From positions 92,024-156,023 of the forward strand of contig CALTTC010000002.1 of NCBI GenBank assembly GCA_943908425.1: a stretch of DNA of 64,000 bases. Reading direction: 5' to 3'. This document shows positions 38,421 to 47,114 of this stretch, piece by piece. Position 1 is the stretch's first letter; each line of letters begins with the position of its first letter. The DNA is from an uncultured Moraxella sp. Its GTDB lineage: Bacteria > Pseudomonadota > Gammaproteobacteria > Pseudomonadales > Moraxellaceae. The notes under the pieces are model-generated. The model was not told the origin of the DNA, did no database searches, and worked only from the letters and a program-made list of their open reading frames with translations. The translations under genes were made by a program, and so were the position numbers.

Positions 38421-38973
38421 CTATTCCTCCGCTTGCAAAAAATCCCCCAACCTCTCGCTCGCCGTACAACACAGGCACAGGATTACCTTGGGTAACGGTC
38501 GTTACCGCCCCACCAAAGCCCATATTCGCACGGTTGCCATCGGGTTCTTGACTGGGTAATTTGGGCGTTGGGGTCAAAAGACTTGCCACTCCGCCCAATG
38601 CCATACCTATCCCTGCCCCAATTAGCCCAACATTGCCTGTAAATATCCCCACGCCCACCATAATTTCCCCACCAATGACCTGTAGCCAGCCCATCACCTT
38701 GCCCCCTGCACCTACCATTTTTGGGACAATATGAATGGTGCTAGCATTCGTTGTATAGTCCAGTGCTTGCTCGCCGATATTATTTTTTTTGTTTTGACTG
38801 CCACAGAATACGGCAAATTTTAGCCCCATCTGCTCGGACTTTAGCATAAAGATTTTAAAGGCTGGCACTTGACTGGCAATGGCGTGGCAAGCTTCTTTTG
38901 GGCTTTGTACATCTAGCCGAAATACTTTGCCAAATTTTTTAGCTAATATGCCGTGTAGTTTAATTGTTTTCAT
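38410..38973 (-). CDS. Tail assembly protein I (lambda gpI-like)
   Basis: A 187-residue tail-tip assembly protein. The N-terminal ubiquitin-like part (IKLHGILAKKFGKVFRLDV) and the glycine-rich hydrophobic C-terminal part (GGEIMVGVGIFTGNVG) are typical of gpI. The conserved ending VTQGNPVPVLYGEREVGG matches the I family. Placed directly before J, as in lambda, but separated from K by the HigBA insertion. Confidence 0.85.
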   Translation of the reverse strand: MKTIKLHGILAKKFGKVFRLDVQSPKEACHAIASQVPAFKIFMLKSEQMGLKFAVFCGSQNKKNNIGEQALDYTTNASTIHIVPKMVGAGGKVMGWLQVIGGEIMVGVGIFTGNVGLIGAGIGMALGGVASLLTPTPKLPSQEPDGNRANMGFGGAVTTVTQGNPVPVLYGEREVGGFFASGGIDVY

Positions 38974-39061
38974 CGTTTATTTTTCCTTCGTTTTTAATCA
39001 TACTTGCAATTTATCGTTTACCGATATACAATAATAACGCCGAACCCAATGAGCTGTTTTT

Positions 39062-39340
39062 ATGATAAAAAGCTTTAAATGCCCCAATACCCAAAAATTA
39101 TTTGAGACAGGCACCAGTCGTCCATTTGCCAATATTTTAACCGTTGCTACTCGCAAATTGACAATGCTTGATAACGCCATTAGTATCAATGATTTACGCT
39201 CACCCCCTGCCAACCGTTTAGAAAAATTAACAGGCGACCGTGAGGGTCAGTACAGCATTCGCATTAACGACCAATTTCGCCTGTGTTTTGTATGGCAAGA
39301 TGACGGCGTTTTTGACGTTGAGATTGTGGATTATCATTAA
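39062..39340 (+). CDS. higB: HigB-like toxin (RelE superfamily)
   Basis: A 92-residue ribosome-dependent mRNA interferase of the HigB/RelE fold. Characteristic residues are in ANRLEKLTGDREGQYSIRIN and DQFRLCFVWQDDGVFDVEIVDYH, the usual HigB ending. The toxin comes first and the antitoxin second, the diagnostic order of hig loci. It lies on the plus strand, opposite to the tail operon, between the K and I genes, so it is cargo with its own promoter. Confidence 0.93.
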   Translation: MIKSFKCPNTQKLFETGTSRPFANILTVATRKLTMLDNAISINDLRSPPANRLEKLTGDREGQYSIRINDQFRLCFVWQDDGVFDVEIVDYH

Positions 39341-39381
39341 ACAAATAATACACAAATAAACAACGCACTTAAGGAGTGTTT

Positions 39382-39687
39382 ATGTTTAACAACGGTATGA
39401 GACCTATCCACGCAGGGGAGATTTTGCGTGAAGAGTACCTAATGCCCTTAGGACTATCTGCTAACGCTTTAGCGAATGCCTTAGGCGTAACGCCAGCTCG
39501 CATCAATGATATTGTGCGTGAACGCCGTGGTATCAGTGCCGATACTGCCTTGCGTTTGGCTAGATTTTTTGGAGGCAATGCACAATTTTGGCTTAACTTG
39601 CAAAGCACTTATGAATTGCAACTTGCCAAAAGCACCATCGGCGACAGTTTAGAGCACATCAGCCCCTACAAAACCGCCTATGCCTAA
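39382..39687 (+). CDS. higA: HigA-like antitoxin
   Basis: A 101-residue antitoxin with an XRE/HigA helix-turn-helix: RPIHAGEILREEYL, LSANALANALGVTPARINDIV, ERRGISADTALRLARFFGG, all family-typical. It neutralises HigB and represses the operon. AAGGAG precedes ATG 39382; an earlier in-frame GTG at 39376 lies inside that Shine-Dalgarno. Its 3' end overlaps the K gene's 3' end on the other strand by 29 bases, marking one junction of the insertion. Confidence 0.93.
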   Translation: MFNNGMRPIHAGEILREEYLMPLGLSANALANALGVTPARINDIVRERRGISADTALRLARFFGGNAQFWLNLQSTYELQLAKSTIGDSLEHISPYKTAYA

Positions 39688-40429
39688 GCACCATCACCGC
39701 CCTGTCTTGCCACAGTTGCCCATAAAGCTCACGTGTGGATAGTCTGCCGTAGGGGTGGTGCAGTACTAAGTTCTTGACCGCCGTTTGCGGTGTGCGCTCG
39801 CTCGTTAATTTGCCGTCATCAATATAGATTAAGGCGTGATTAACGTGTAGCGTATCACCGACACGGCATAAGATTGCATCGTGCTTTTGTAAGTCATCTA
39901 CAACAATAAAGCCTTCTTTTTTGAAGTTGTCAAGATACAAACTTGGGCTATCGCCACGCTCCCACCAGCCGTCCGCGCGCTCATAGTCGCTTAAAGTTAT
40001 GCCAAGCTCGCGCTCGTAATAATCTTTGACCAGCGTATAGCAGTCTTGCACACCGTGAAAATACTCACGCCCCAAAAGGGGGGCGGTGTAGTTACTGGAG
40101 GTATGTACGCCAAAGCTTGTCGCCCCTTTATCATCTACCGCGATAATCACCCACGGCAATTCGTGCAAGCTCATTTGGGCTTTATCAAACTCTGATGGAT
40201 TAGGCGTGCCGTCTGGGTGACTATGCACAATCGCGATAAGCTCGCCCATATTTTCGGCAGTGATAACGTCTTGCGGGTCAATATAAAATTGGTCGTTATC
40301 TTTAGCAATATTTTTGCACCGCCGATACACTTTTTTGCCGTCTATTTTGACAATCAAGCCACAGCATTCGGCAGGGTAGCAGTCTTTGGCGTGGGCGCTG
40401 ATGTGTCTTTTTAATAGTTTGGTGAGCAT
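39659..40429 (-). CDS. Tail assembly protein K (JAMM + NlpC/P60 peptidase domains)
   Basis: A 256-residue tail-tip peptidase with the lambda gpK architecture. The N-terminal JAB/MPN domain carries the zinc motif HSHPDGTPNPSEFD; the C-terminal NlpC/P60 domain has the catalytic Cys in GVQDCYTLVKDYY and His in VNHALIYID. It may trim tail components or cut peptidoglycan at entry. The extreme C-terminus (AVMVLRHRRFCRG) is encoded across the higA 3' end and may have been altered by that insertion. Confidence 0.88.
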   Translation of the reverse strand: MLTKLLKRHISAHAKDCYPAECCGLIVKIDGKKVYRRCKNIAKDNDQFYIDPQDVITAENMGELIAIVHSHPDGTPNPSEFDKAQMSLHELPWVIIAVDDKGATSFGVHTSSNYTAPLLGREYFHGVQDCYTLVKDYYERELGITLSDYERADGWWERGDSPSLYLDNFKKEGFIVVDDLQKHDAILCRVGDTLHVNHALIYIDDGKLTSERTPQTAVKNLVLHHPYGRLSTRELYGQLWQDRAVMVLRHRRFCRG

Positions 40430-40442
40430 TGATTTATTCCAA

Positions 40443-40466
40443 TAAAAAACCGCCTATTTTGGCGGT
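40443..40466 (-). terminator. Hairpin between the HEPN-like gene and K
   Basis: ACCGCC (40449-40454) pairs with GGCGGT (40461-40466); on the minus strand a T run follows. It would stop transcription coming from the HEPN/TPR pair before K unless antitermination operates. Confidence 0.75.
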
Positions 40467-40495
40467 AAGTAGCGGTAAAAAAATCGTATTTTCGC

Positions 40496-40894
40496 TTATA
40501 TCAGCTCGTTTAATAGCCTTGGTATGGTTTCAAAATGCCCTTGGCATTGTTTGTAGTCCATATAATTAACTGTGTCAGTCAAACGATAATCCGCCTGATG
40601 ACGTTTATTCAAAAAATCCTTAAACTTAAGGGCTATCTTATAGGCGATTTTATGTTGCTTGCCGATTTCTTCAAAACTTAAATAAATGCGGTTGTGCGTG
40701 CCTGTTTTAAAGGTGCCACTATCAGACAAATTATATTGGGTGTGGTATGTTTCCAGATGATTTTTGCATTCGTGATAAATGACATAATAACTGCGATTGA
40801 TATAGGCACGCAATATTGCCTCGTCCGTTTGTTCATCAATTTGCTCTGATAACATCATCACAACTTGGCTAAGCTGTTGATTATCAACCGCCAT
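40496..40894 (-). CDS. Putative HEPN-domain protein (candidate RNase toxin or defence effector)
   Basis: A 132-residue, nearly all-helical protein. The segment AYINRSYYVIYHECKNHL contains R34-x6-H41, matching the RX4-6H ribonuclease motif of HEPN domains, in a context (NRSYYxxYH) close to the SRAYYAAFH form seen in many HEPN proteins. The family assignment rests on this motif and helical pattern only. Its start codon region overlaps the stop of the TPR-like gene upstream (one base at 40894), so the two are co-translated. It sits between the tail genes L and K with no structural role expected. Inferred role: toxin, abortive-infection or exclusion factor. Confidence 0.6.
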   Translation of the reverse strand: MAVDNQQLSQVVMMLSEQIDEQTDEAILRAYINRSYYVIYHECKNHLETYHTQYNLSDSGTFKTGTHNRIYLSFEEIGKQHKIAYKIALKFKDFLNKRHQADYRLTDTVNYMDYKQCQGHFETIPRLLNELI

Positions 40895-41655
40895 TATGCC
40901 ACCTTGGCGTATTTGGCAGGAATAAAATGCACCACAACGTTTTTGTACTGATCAAATGGCAACTCATCATCAATCAATTTGTCCAACAACGCATTATCCA
41001 ATCTTAAGCAATCATCAATACCAACATTATCCAAATAAACACTTAACTGCACTTGTTTGCCCATTTCATTGTCTATTACACAAGGTTTTATCACACAATC
41101 ACCAACATAATAATTGGACAAAAGCTCAAATACCGCTTGTTTAACCGCAATATAAGCCATTTTATCAATGCCGATATCACTCAATACTTGAATTTCTTTA
41201 TCAATAGACAATGCTAAAGATTGCAAAACCTCATTACCTTTATCCGATTGCAATAATTTTTTGACCAAATCGGCATCTAAAGCAAAATCAGCACATTCCA
41301 ACAGCAATGAGCGTACATATTGGTCTTCTTTATTCTGTGCCAACAAATCAAGACAAACCTGAATGCTTTGTTGATAATCACCCGAACGAAACACAAGGGT
41401 TGCATAATTTATCTTACCAAAATAGTCATTTAATCGCCTTGCCTTTTGCATACTGGTAATGGCTAAGGAGATATCACCAAGCAAATGATAAGCAAACCCC
41501 TGCAATAGATACCCATCAGCAGGGCTTTTTTTGACCAAATTTTGACCATCATTTAACCAACGGCGATAGGTCAGATTGTTACTATCCGTCAATCCGCTAT
41601 AAGTTTTTAAATACTCAAACGCTTCAAGGGTTTTAGGTTTTGCTTGCATCATCAC
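40894..41655 (-). CDS. TPR-like helical repeat protein, partner of the HEPN-like protein
   Basis: A 253-residue protein. Residues about 25-150 look like tetratricopeptide-type helical pairs (SPADGYLLQGFAYHLLGDIS, YFGKINYATLVFRSGDYQQS). The C-terminal 90 residues are an alpha/beta-looking domain ending VVVHFIPAKYAKVA. I do not recognise the family. It directly precedes and overlaps the HEPN-like gene, so the pair likely works together, with this protein as partner or regulator. It starts 47 bases after the L gene. ATTAAGGAG-type sequence (AAGGAG) is seen just before the ATG. Confidence 0.6.
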   Translation of the reverse strand: MMMQAKPKTLEAFEYLKTYSGLTDSNNLTYRRWLNDGQNLVKKSPADGYLLQGFAYHLLGDISLAITSMQKARRLNDYFGKINYATLVFRSGDYQQSIQVCLDLLAQNKEDQYVRSLLLECADFALDADLVKKLLQSDKGNEVLQSLALSIDKEIQVLSDIGIDKMAYIAVKQAVFELLSNYYVGDCVIKPCVIDNEMGKQVQLSVYLDNVGIDDCLRLDNALLDKLIDDELPFDQYKNVVVHFIPAKYAKVA

Positions 41656-41702
41656 TCCTTTATGGTCAAGTTATTTTAGCATAAATTTTAATATTTTGAC
41701 AT

Positions 41703-42377
41703 CTACACCCCCAAGCTACTTGCAGGAAAGCCCCCAAACGGCAAGGGGCTATTCTCGCCAAAGCGTAATTTGCAATCCGTCAATGTCCCACCGCATCTGT
41801 CCTCTTGTGCCATCGTTGTTGGCTCGCCTTTTTGGGTGAATTTTTTTGCCCCAATATAGCCACACTCTTGCCCACGATACCGCCCGCACACCGCCCAGTG
41901 GCAGTAGTTGGTGATTTCACGGCAAGGGATTTTAAGCCCTTCAAAGTCCACAGGGTTAGACAATTCAAACGCCACTTGGGCATTATTCTCACTCGTCTTT
42001 TGTTCTATAAACCACACTTGCTTTTTGTGGTTGGCGTTGGGGTCAGACAGGTAATTACTTAACGTTTGCGTAACAGTAAGCCTAGCCCCCACAAAGTCAT
42101 TAAAGCGTAAACAGAGTGCCGACACTGCCCCCACCACATCGCCTATTTGATTGGCAAGGGTTAAAGTTGGGGCACTTGCCCTACCATCGCCACGCACCTC
42201 AAGCCCATCGGCTTTAATAGCAATGGGGTGATACTCTTGCCCCAAGAAACGAATAACACCGTCATTGTGTCCGTGAAAACGATACCGCTCACCGCCCAAG
42301 CGTGTGGCGTCCAGCTCAAACAGCGTAATCAGGCTATCCACACTTAATTTTTGTACATCACTGCTTAACATATTCAC
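41703..42377 (-). CDS. Minor tail protein L (lambda gpL-like, Fe-S cluster region)
   Basis: A tail-tip protein of about 224 residues. The C-terminal cysteines (CREITNYCHWAVCGRYRGQE, then CGY and CGGTLTDCKLRFG) fit the gpL domain that binds a [4Fe-4S] cluster in lambda. The conserved LPFGGFP ending of the L/phage minor tail family is present. Starts at GTG 42377 or ATG 42371. Order M - (insert) - L - (insert) - K - (insert) - I - J is the lambda order broken by cargo. Confidence 0.87.
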   Translation of the reverse strand: MNMLSSDVQKLSVDSLITLFELDATRLGGERYRFHGHNDGVIRFLGQEYHPIAIKADGLEVRGDGRASAPTLTLANQIGDVVGAVSALCLRFNDFVGARLTVTQTLSNYLSDPNANHKKQVWFIEQKTSENNAQVAFELSNPVDFEGLKIPCREITNYCHWAVCGRYRGQECGYIGAKKFTQKGEPTTMAQEDRCGGTLTDCKLRFGENSPLPFGGFPASSLGV

Positions 42378-42403
42378 CCAATCATCAATTAGTCATAGCA
42401 CAA

Positions 42404-42565
42404 TTAAAACAACAACGACAGCCCCCAACACACCAAAGCGGTTGCCACCCCTATGGCAAAAACAAAAAGAGCTAAGGCTTGAATTAAGCCTACTTTATCC
42501 GCACCGTTATTGGTCATTTTACCATCTACCTTTAGTTGTGAATTTGACTTATGTTTGATAAACAT
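42404..42565 (-). CDS. Tiny single-span membrane protein
   Basis: A 53-residue ORF (or 37 from a second ATG at 42517) with one membrane helix, LIQALALFVFAIGVATALVC. AAGG precedes the first ATG. It lies directly downstream of a strong hairpin (42594-42626) and just before the L gene. One of five similar cassettes in the late operon; function unknown, possibly superinfection exclusion. Confidence 0.5.
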   Translation of the reverse strand: MFIKHKSNSQLKVDGKMTNNGADKVGLIQALALFVFAIGVATALVCWGLSLLF

Positions 42566-42593
42566 TTATAATTGCCTTGCCTTGATTAAAATC

Positions 42594-42626
42594 AAAAACC
42601 CAAACTCGCCAAAGTTTGGGTTTTTT
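42594..42626. terminator. Strong bidirectional hairpin in the late operon
   Basis: AAAACCCAAACT (42595-42606) pairs with AGTTTGGGTTTT (42613-42624); T runs on both strands. Located 40 bases past the stop of the 42666-43010 gene. Confidence 0.85.
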
Positions 42627-42665
42627 ATTGCCAACAAGCTTTTGCCAATAAGCTTTTGCCAAAAG

Positions 42666-43010
42666 CTACGCACTCACCGCCGTAGCTGTCGCTTGCTCGG
42701 TCGTCTCTTGTAGCGACAGCTCAAGTGTTACACCATCTTTGGCCATAACAAGCTTAAACACTTCCACCGTTTTGCCTTGATAAGTCAGCGACTTAATCTG
42801 CCCATCTGCCCACGCCGTTACGTCCATTTGTGTTTTTGAGATACGGTTACGCCGTGTTTTTTTCTCGTCCGTTTCTACCAAAAAATCTTGATATTCGGCA
42901 TCATAATCTACTTTGATTGTCGTAATATCATCGCTTAGCCAGTCGTTTTTACTGTATGACAAGCCAGTTAAGATTGCTACTTCATCATAGCTTAGGGTTT
43001 TTTGTGCCAT
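42666..43010 (-). CDS. Phage protein of unknown function in the tail module
   Basis: A 114-residue protein, basic and acidic residues mixed, no membrane segment (central part ITTIKVDYDAEYQDFLVETD, C-terminal beta-like KSLTYQGKTVEVFKLVM). It is bracketed by hairpins on both sides, so it may be a separate moron gene and not a tail component. Not recognised. Confidence 0.55.
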   Translation of the reverse strand: MAQKTLSYDEVAILTGLSYSKNDWLSDDITTIKVDYDAEYQDFLVETDEKKTRRNRISKTQMDVTAWADGQIKSLTYQGKTVEVFKLVMAKDGVTLELSLQETTEQATATAVSA

Positions 43011-43026
43011 TTTTTACTCCCAAAAA

Positions 43027-43050
43027 AGCCCCTACCGTTATTGGGGGGCG
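43027..43050 (-). terminator. Hairpin before the 42666-43010 gene
   Basis: GCCCC (from 43028) pairs with GGGGGC (to 43049); AAAAAA on the plus strand gives a T run on the minus strand. Weaker loop than the others. Confidence 0.55.
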
Positions 43051-43055
43051 GTTAA

Positions 43056-43226
43056 TTAGCGACGTTGATTTTTTCGCCACTGTAAAAACTTAATCAATAC
43101 GTGAATATTATCTGGCAATTTATAAACAAATAACCATACCACACCAATCAATCCAACCAGTAATATTTTGCCCATCGTCATCGTCTCATCTTTAATCAAT
43201 GCAAAAAGTGTGGTAAAATCACCCAT
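43056..43226 (-). CDS. Tiny single-span membrane protein
   Basis: A 56-residue ORF with one membrane helix (KILLVGLIGVVWLFVYKL) and a basic C-terminus (FLQWRKNQRR), so a likely N-out, C-in protein. AAAAGGATT precedes the ATG. It lies just downstream of the hairpin at 43261-43290 and ends before another hairpin. Confidence 0.55.
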   Translation of the reverse strand: MGDFTTLFALIKDETMTMGKILLVGLIGVVWLFVYKLPDNIHVLIKFLQWRKNQRR

Positions 43227-43260
43227 TATTTAATCCTTTTCCATCCAAAGGGTTAGATAA

Positions 43261-43290
43261 AAAACCCAAAGATAGCCGTCTTTGGGTTTT
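43261..43290. terminator. Strong hairpin, copy 1 of a 30-base repeat
   Basis: AAAACCCAAAGA pairs with TCTTTGGGTTTT across a six-base loop. The whole 30-base sequence is identical to 50222-50251. It follows the minor tail protein M gene. Confidence 0.9.
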
Positions 43291-43321
43291 TGCTTATGTT
43301 TATCATTGGCTCAAGTGTTTA

Positions 43322-43657
43322 TCAAAACACCTCTTCAAAGGTCAAACTCACCTGCCAAAAGTTGCCCTTTCTTTGACTTAAATTATAGTCTTGACAAATG
43401 TAGCGGTGCGTTTGCCCTAAAGGGTTTGTCCAAAGAAAGGCTTTCACCCCTTTATGCTCATCCAAAAAATCCATAATGGGGCGGATAGTTGTTGCCAAGT
43501 CGCCTGTCTTTGTGCCACTCCAGTTACAGCGTTTATTGTGAATACCCATTGCCACCCTTTGGGCATAGCCATCGCCAAAGCGTACCACGCTTGCGTTATG
43601 CTTATTATCCGCTGTCGCTCCCATATTCATTTGCCAAGTAAATATTTTATCTGCCAT
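43322..43657 (-). CDS. Minor tail protein M (lambda gpM-like)
   Basis: A 111-residue tail-tip protein of the gpM family: VVRFGDGYAQRVAMGIHN near residue 25, the aromatic FLWTNPLGQTHRYICQDY, and the conserved ending WQVSLTFEEVF. Its 5' end overlaps the end of the tape measure gene by 11 bases. Confidence 0.88.
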   Translation of the reverse strand: MADKIFTWQMNMGATADNKHNASVVRFGDGYAQRVAMGIHNKRCNWSGTKTGDLATTIRPIMDFLDEHKGVKAFLWTNPLGQTHRYICQDYNLSQRKGNFWQVSLTFEEVF

Positions 43658-46600
43658 ACAGTAACCCCCCTTGCTTACGTTCTTTTAGTAGCTCACTTTG
43701 CACCGCAAGCTTGATAACATCGCCAAAGCGTCGCCCCATTTGTTCGTCCGCTTGCACATCACCGCCATTACTATTGACTGTAACATTCACGTTAATCACT
43801 TGTCCGCCACCGCCCATTGTGTTTAATTTATCATCTAAGGCTTTGGCGGTGTGGCGTGGCAATACCCGCTCGCCTTTTTGCAAATTCCACGTCCCAGACT
43901 TTGGCACAGACATAATGCCATCGTGGGCTTGCCCCACAGGCATAACCACCGATTTAATCGCACTGACAATCTTTGCCCCTTCTGCTACCGCCATTGCAAT
44001 ATCGGGTAGCCCCATCGGAAACCCTTTTGCCAAGCCTTGGCTCACCGCTTGCTGGATAGCAATCGCCGATTGGGCAATCGCAAAACCTTTTTGCATCGCA
44101 AACATTGCTCTATAGACTTTGGACTGCTCGCCCAAGCCGTCTTTAGCAATGCTTGTCAAGCTCCCAAAAACGTTGTCATACTGCGTTAATAACAGGTTAT
44201 TTTTGGCTTGTGTGTAAGTTTGCAGGGCGTTATAGCGTGCTTCTTGAGCTTCTTGTTCAATGCCTGTGTGGGTGTCTTCATAGTTTTTAATAATCGCTAA
44301 GCGGTCATCAAGCTCGCTTTGTAATTTGCTAAAGCCGTCTTGCTCTACGTGATTGCTTTGCAAGAAAGCAAGCTTTGCTAGTGCTTTACGTTTTAGGGCA
44401 ATATCCTCAAGACTTGCCCCACCAAATACCCCATTGGCGTGGTCATAATCAAAGCTCGCTAGGGGGTTGTTGTTCTGATACAAAGCGATTTGCTTGTTCA
44501 ATTCATACATATCGCCCAGCACCTTTTGCGTGGCTGACTGTCTATTTTCTGTTTGCTTAGCAATGTCTTGCTCTAATAGCTTTTGCTGTTCTTGGGCGGA
44601 TACGATAGCGATGTAATCATCCAGCACGGCTTGGCTAATGTCTTTGTATTGTTCGTTATGCTCAATGTCCCATTTTAGACTATCCACGGCATTTAAATTT
44701 GCCATTTGTTTTTGAATATCTAAGATAGAGTGGCGCACCTGCTCTGTACGCTTGGCAATATCTTCTTCAAGTTTTAGGGCGTTATTTAGTTCATCGTGAG
44801 CCTTTTTTTGGTCTTGCAAGGCAATCACACTTTGGCGCATCTCGTTTAATTTATCTTCGCTGACGCCCTTGTATTTGCCGAAGTCTATATCATAATTTAA
44901 CGCAAACAATTCATCTTGCCCAAAAATCGCCAAGGCACGCTTATTGTTATCAATCACATCTTGCGCGGATTTAATGACATCTTCCGCTACTTTCTTGGCT
45001 TTCTCTGCTGCCTTTTTTTGCTCCTTACTCATACCAGCAGTTAAGCCCTTAACAACCGACTTGCCCACAGGTATCATCTTTTTGGACGGTGAGTTAATCG
45101 CAAAGGCGGATTTGGTTGCCGAGATAACCGTGCTTGCTAAATTTTTGGCGGCGGCAATGGCTTCTGTCGCTTTTTCTTTAATACCTTTTACCAGCCCTTC
45201 CACCGCTGATTTACCAACACGGTACAGCTCACCGCCTAGCGATTTAAACGCTCCTACAATATTTGCCACGCCATTTTTAACAATGCTTATGGCTAATTGC
45301 AAGCCTTGAGCAATGGCTTGCTTTACGCCGTTCATATCACCACGCACTAAGGCTTTGATGACATTAAAGGCGGTTTGTACAACGGTTTCAATAAGTGCAA
45401 ACTGCGTGCTAAACGCCTTGCCCACAACTGATAACGCCGATTGAATGGGGGCAGGTAGGCTGTCAAAGGTACTAATTGCTGTCTCTTTGATACTTTGAAC
45501 CAGCGATAAAGCCGTATCTTTGGCACTTGCCCAGCCATTTGTTACCGCTGTTTCCACACTCATCATTGCTAAGCTGACGCCGTCTACCAAGCCGTCATAA
45601 GCCCCAACAATACCTTCAATATGGTCAGTTGCTGACCCTACTAGTGCTTCCCACATCAGCGTTAGTTCTTGGGTAACTTTATCCCAGTTTTCATACAGCT
45701 GATAAGCCGCGTAACCCAGCGCCGCAACAACTGCAATGACGGCAACCACAGGCGCTGACAAGCCCCCAATAGCTACCCCCGCCAGTTCGGCAATCCCTGC
45801 AATGGCGGATAACCCCCCACTCACCGCCAAAAACGCCGTGGCAAGTAGCCCAAGCCCTACAACCAACGCCAACGCCCCTGCGGTGATAGCGGCAATCGCG
45901 GTAACCAGCTTAGGATTTTCTTTTGCCCACTGGGCAATGGCTTGTAGCATAGGCGTTAGCGCTTGCATAACGCCGTTGATGGCAGGTAATAAAGCCGAAC
46001 CAAGGGCGATTTTTACTGCAGTAATATTATTGTCAAACAGTTGCATTTGGGCTTGGCTTGTCCCTGCCATACTCTCAAATTCTTTTAACATTGACCCTGC
46101 GTACTTTGACGCATCGCCCATATCGTTTAGTTTTTGCGTCGCGATTTCTTGATTTTGAATAAGCTGGGCAAAGACAGGCAACGCTTCACGCCCCACAAGC
46201 ATAGTAGCGACTGCTGATTGCTCGTGTTCGGGTATAGTTTCACTAATAAGACGGGTAACTTCTGTTAGCGTGCCAACCGCATTTTCTTTCATTTTTTTGG
46301 CGACATCTTCAGCAGATAAGCCCAGTTTTTCAAATGCTACTCGTTGAGATTTGGTTGCATTCTCTCCTGCAGTAAGTTGCAAAGAAATATTTTTAAGACC
46401 TGTTGCGACATTAGATGGGTCCATCCCCACAATCACAGAAGCTAACGCCGCGATTTGGTCAGCAGCGAAACCGCCAAGCTCACCGATTGGACCCACGGCT
46501 TGGGTGATTTGCATAATTTTGGCGGCGCTGTTGGGGCTTGTATTGCCAAGATAGTTGATTTTATCAGAGAGTGTTTCAACTTCTGTTTGCGACATCTTAA

Positions 46601-47114
46601 AAGCGGTGCGCATCTCCGCCATTGCTTGCCCTGCTTCTTCGGCGGAAATATCAAAAGCCACCCCCATTTTGGCGGCAGTTTCGGTAAAGCGTGACAAATC
46701 CTCTTTTGCAATATTGGCTTGCCCTGCACTTGCCATAATGTTAGCAAGCCCTTCAGCGGTCATAGGCAAGCGCTGGCTCATTGCCAAAATATCGCCTTCC
46801 ATTTGCTTAAAAGCTTGTGGCGTATCAAAGTCAATCACTTTTTTAACGCCAGCCATCGCACTTTCAAACTTTATCGCCTCATCTACCGCCCCTTTAATGC
46901 CGTACGCCATTGCTCCAAGCCCTGCGGCGGCGGCAAGTCCGCTTGTCTGTAGGGCATCAAAGCCAGCGCGGTGACGGCGTGCAAAGCCGTCCATTCGTCT
47001 GTGCAAGTCGTGCGTGCGTTGTGAAAAGCGTTGCAGGGTTTCGCTAGCATTACGAAATCCACGGTCAAATTGGTCAGTAACCGCCTCTAAAATAATCTGT
47101 AATCTATTTGACAT
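43647..47114 (-). CDS. Tail tape measure protein
   Basis: Sets tail length and is ejected during infection. From ATG 47114 it is 1155 residues. The N-terminal half has the TP901/tape-measure core (FESAMAGVKKVIDFDTPQAF, QMQLFDNNITAVKIALGSAL), a hydrophobic region about 400-480 with several possible membrane spans (ALALVVGLGLLATAFLAVSG), and a long helical C-terminal half. The start was placed at 47114 because that ATG overlaps the preceding stop codon (TAATG); a GTG at 47123 is less likely. A virion about 170 nm long in the tail is expected from 0.15 nm per residue. Confidence 0.93.
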   Translation of the reverse strand: MSNRLQIILEAVTDQFDRGFRNASETLQRFSQRTHDLHRRMDGFARRHRAGFDALQTSGLAAAAGLGAMAYGIKGAVDEAIKFESAMAGVKKVIDFDTPQAFKQMEGDILAMSQRLPMTAEGLANIMASAGQANIAKEDLSRFTETAAKMGVAFDISAEEAGQAMAEMRTAFKMSQTEVETLSDKINYLGNTSPNSAAKIMQITQAVGPIGELGGFAADQIAALASVIVGMDPSNVATGLKNISLQLTAGENATKSQRVAFEKLGLSAEDVAKKMKENAVGTLTEVTRLISETIPEHEQSAVATMLVGREALPVFAQLIQNQEIATQKLNDMGDASKYAGSMLKEFESMAGTSQAQMQLFDNNITAVKIALGSALLPAINGVMQALTPMLQAIAQWAKENPKLVTAIAAITAGALALVVGLGLLATAFLAVSGGLSAIAGIAELAGVAIGGLSAPVVAVIAVVAALGYAAYQLYENWDKVTQELTLMWEALVGSATDHIEGIVGAYDGLVDGVSLAMMSVETAVTNGWASAKDTALSLVQSIKETAISTFDSLPAPIQSALSVVGKAFSTQFALIETVVQTAFNVIKALVRGDMNGVKQAIAQGLQLAISIVKNGVANIVGAFKSLGGELYRVGKSAVEGLVKGIKEKATEAIAAAKNLASTVISATKSAFAINSPSKKMIPVGKSVVKGLTAGMSKEQKKAAEKAKKVAEDVIKSAQDVIDNNKRALAIFGQDELFALNYDIDFGKYKGVSEDKLNEMRQSVIALQDQKKAHDELNNALKLEEDIAKRTEQVRHSILDIQKQMANLNAVDSLKWDIEHNEQYKDISQAVLDDYIAIVSAQEQQKLLEQDIAKQTENRQSATQKVLGDMYELNKQIALYQNNNPLASFDYDHANGVFGGASLEDIALKRKALAKLAFLQSNHVEQDGFSKLQSELDDRLAIIKNYEDTHTGIEQEAQEARYNALQTYTQAKNNLLLTQYDNVFGSLTSIAKDGLGEQSKVYRAMFAMQKGFAIAQSAIAIQQAVSQGLAKGFPMGLPDIAMAVAEGAKIVSAIKSVVMPVGQAHDGIMSVPKSGTWNLQKGERVLPRHTAKALDDKLNTMGGGGQVINVNVTVNSNGGDVQADEQMGRRFGDVIKLAVQSELLKERKQGGLLYGR

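Noticed and set aside
45736..46152. Long plus-strand frames inside the tape measure gene (also 46555-46974)
   Set aside because: They mirror the alanine/serine-rich tape measure coding sequence and have no ribosome-binding sites.
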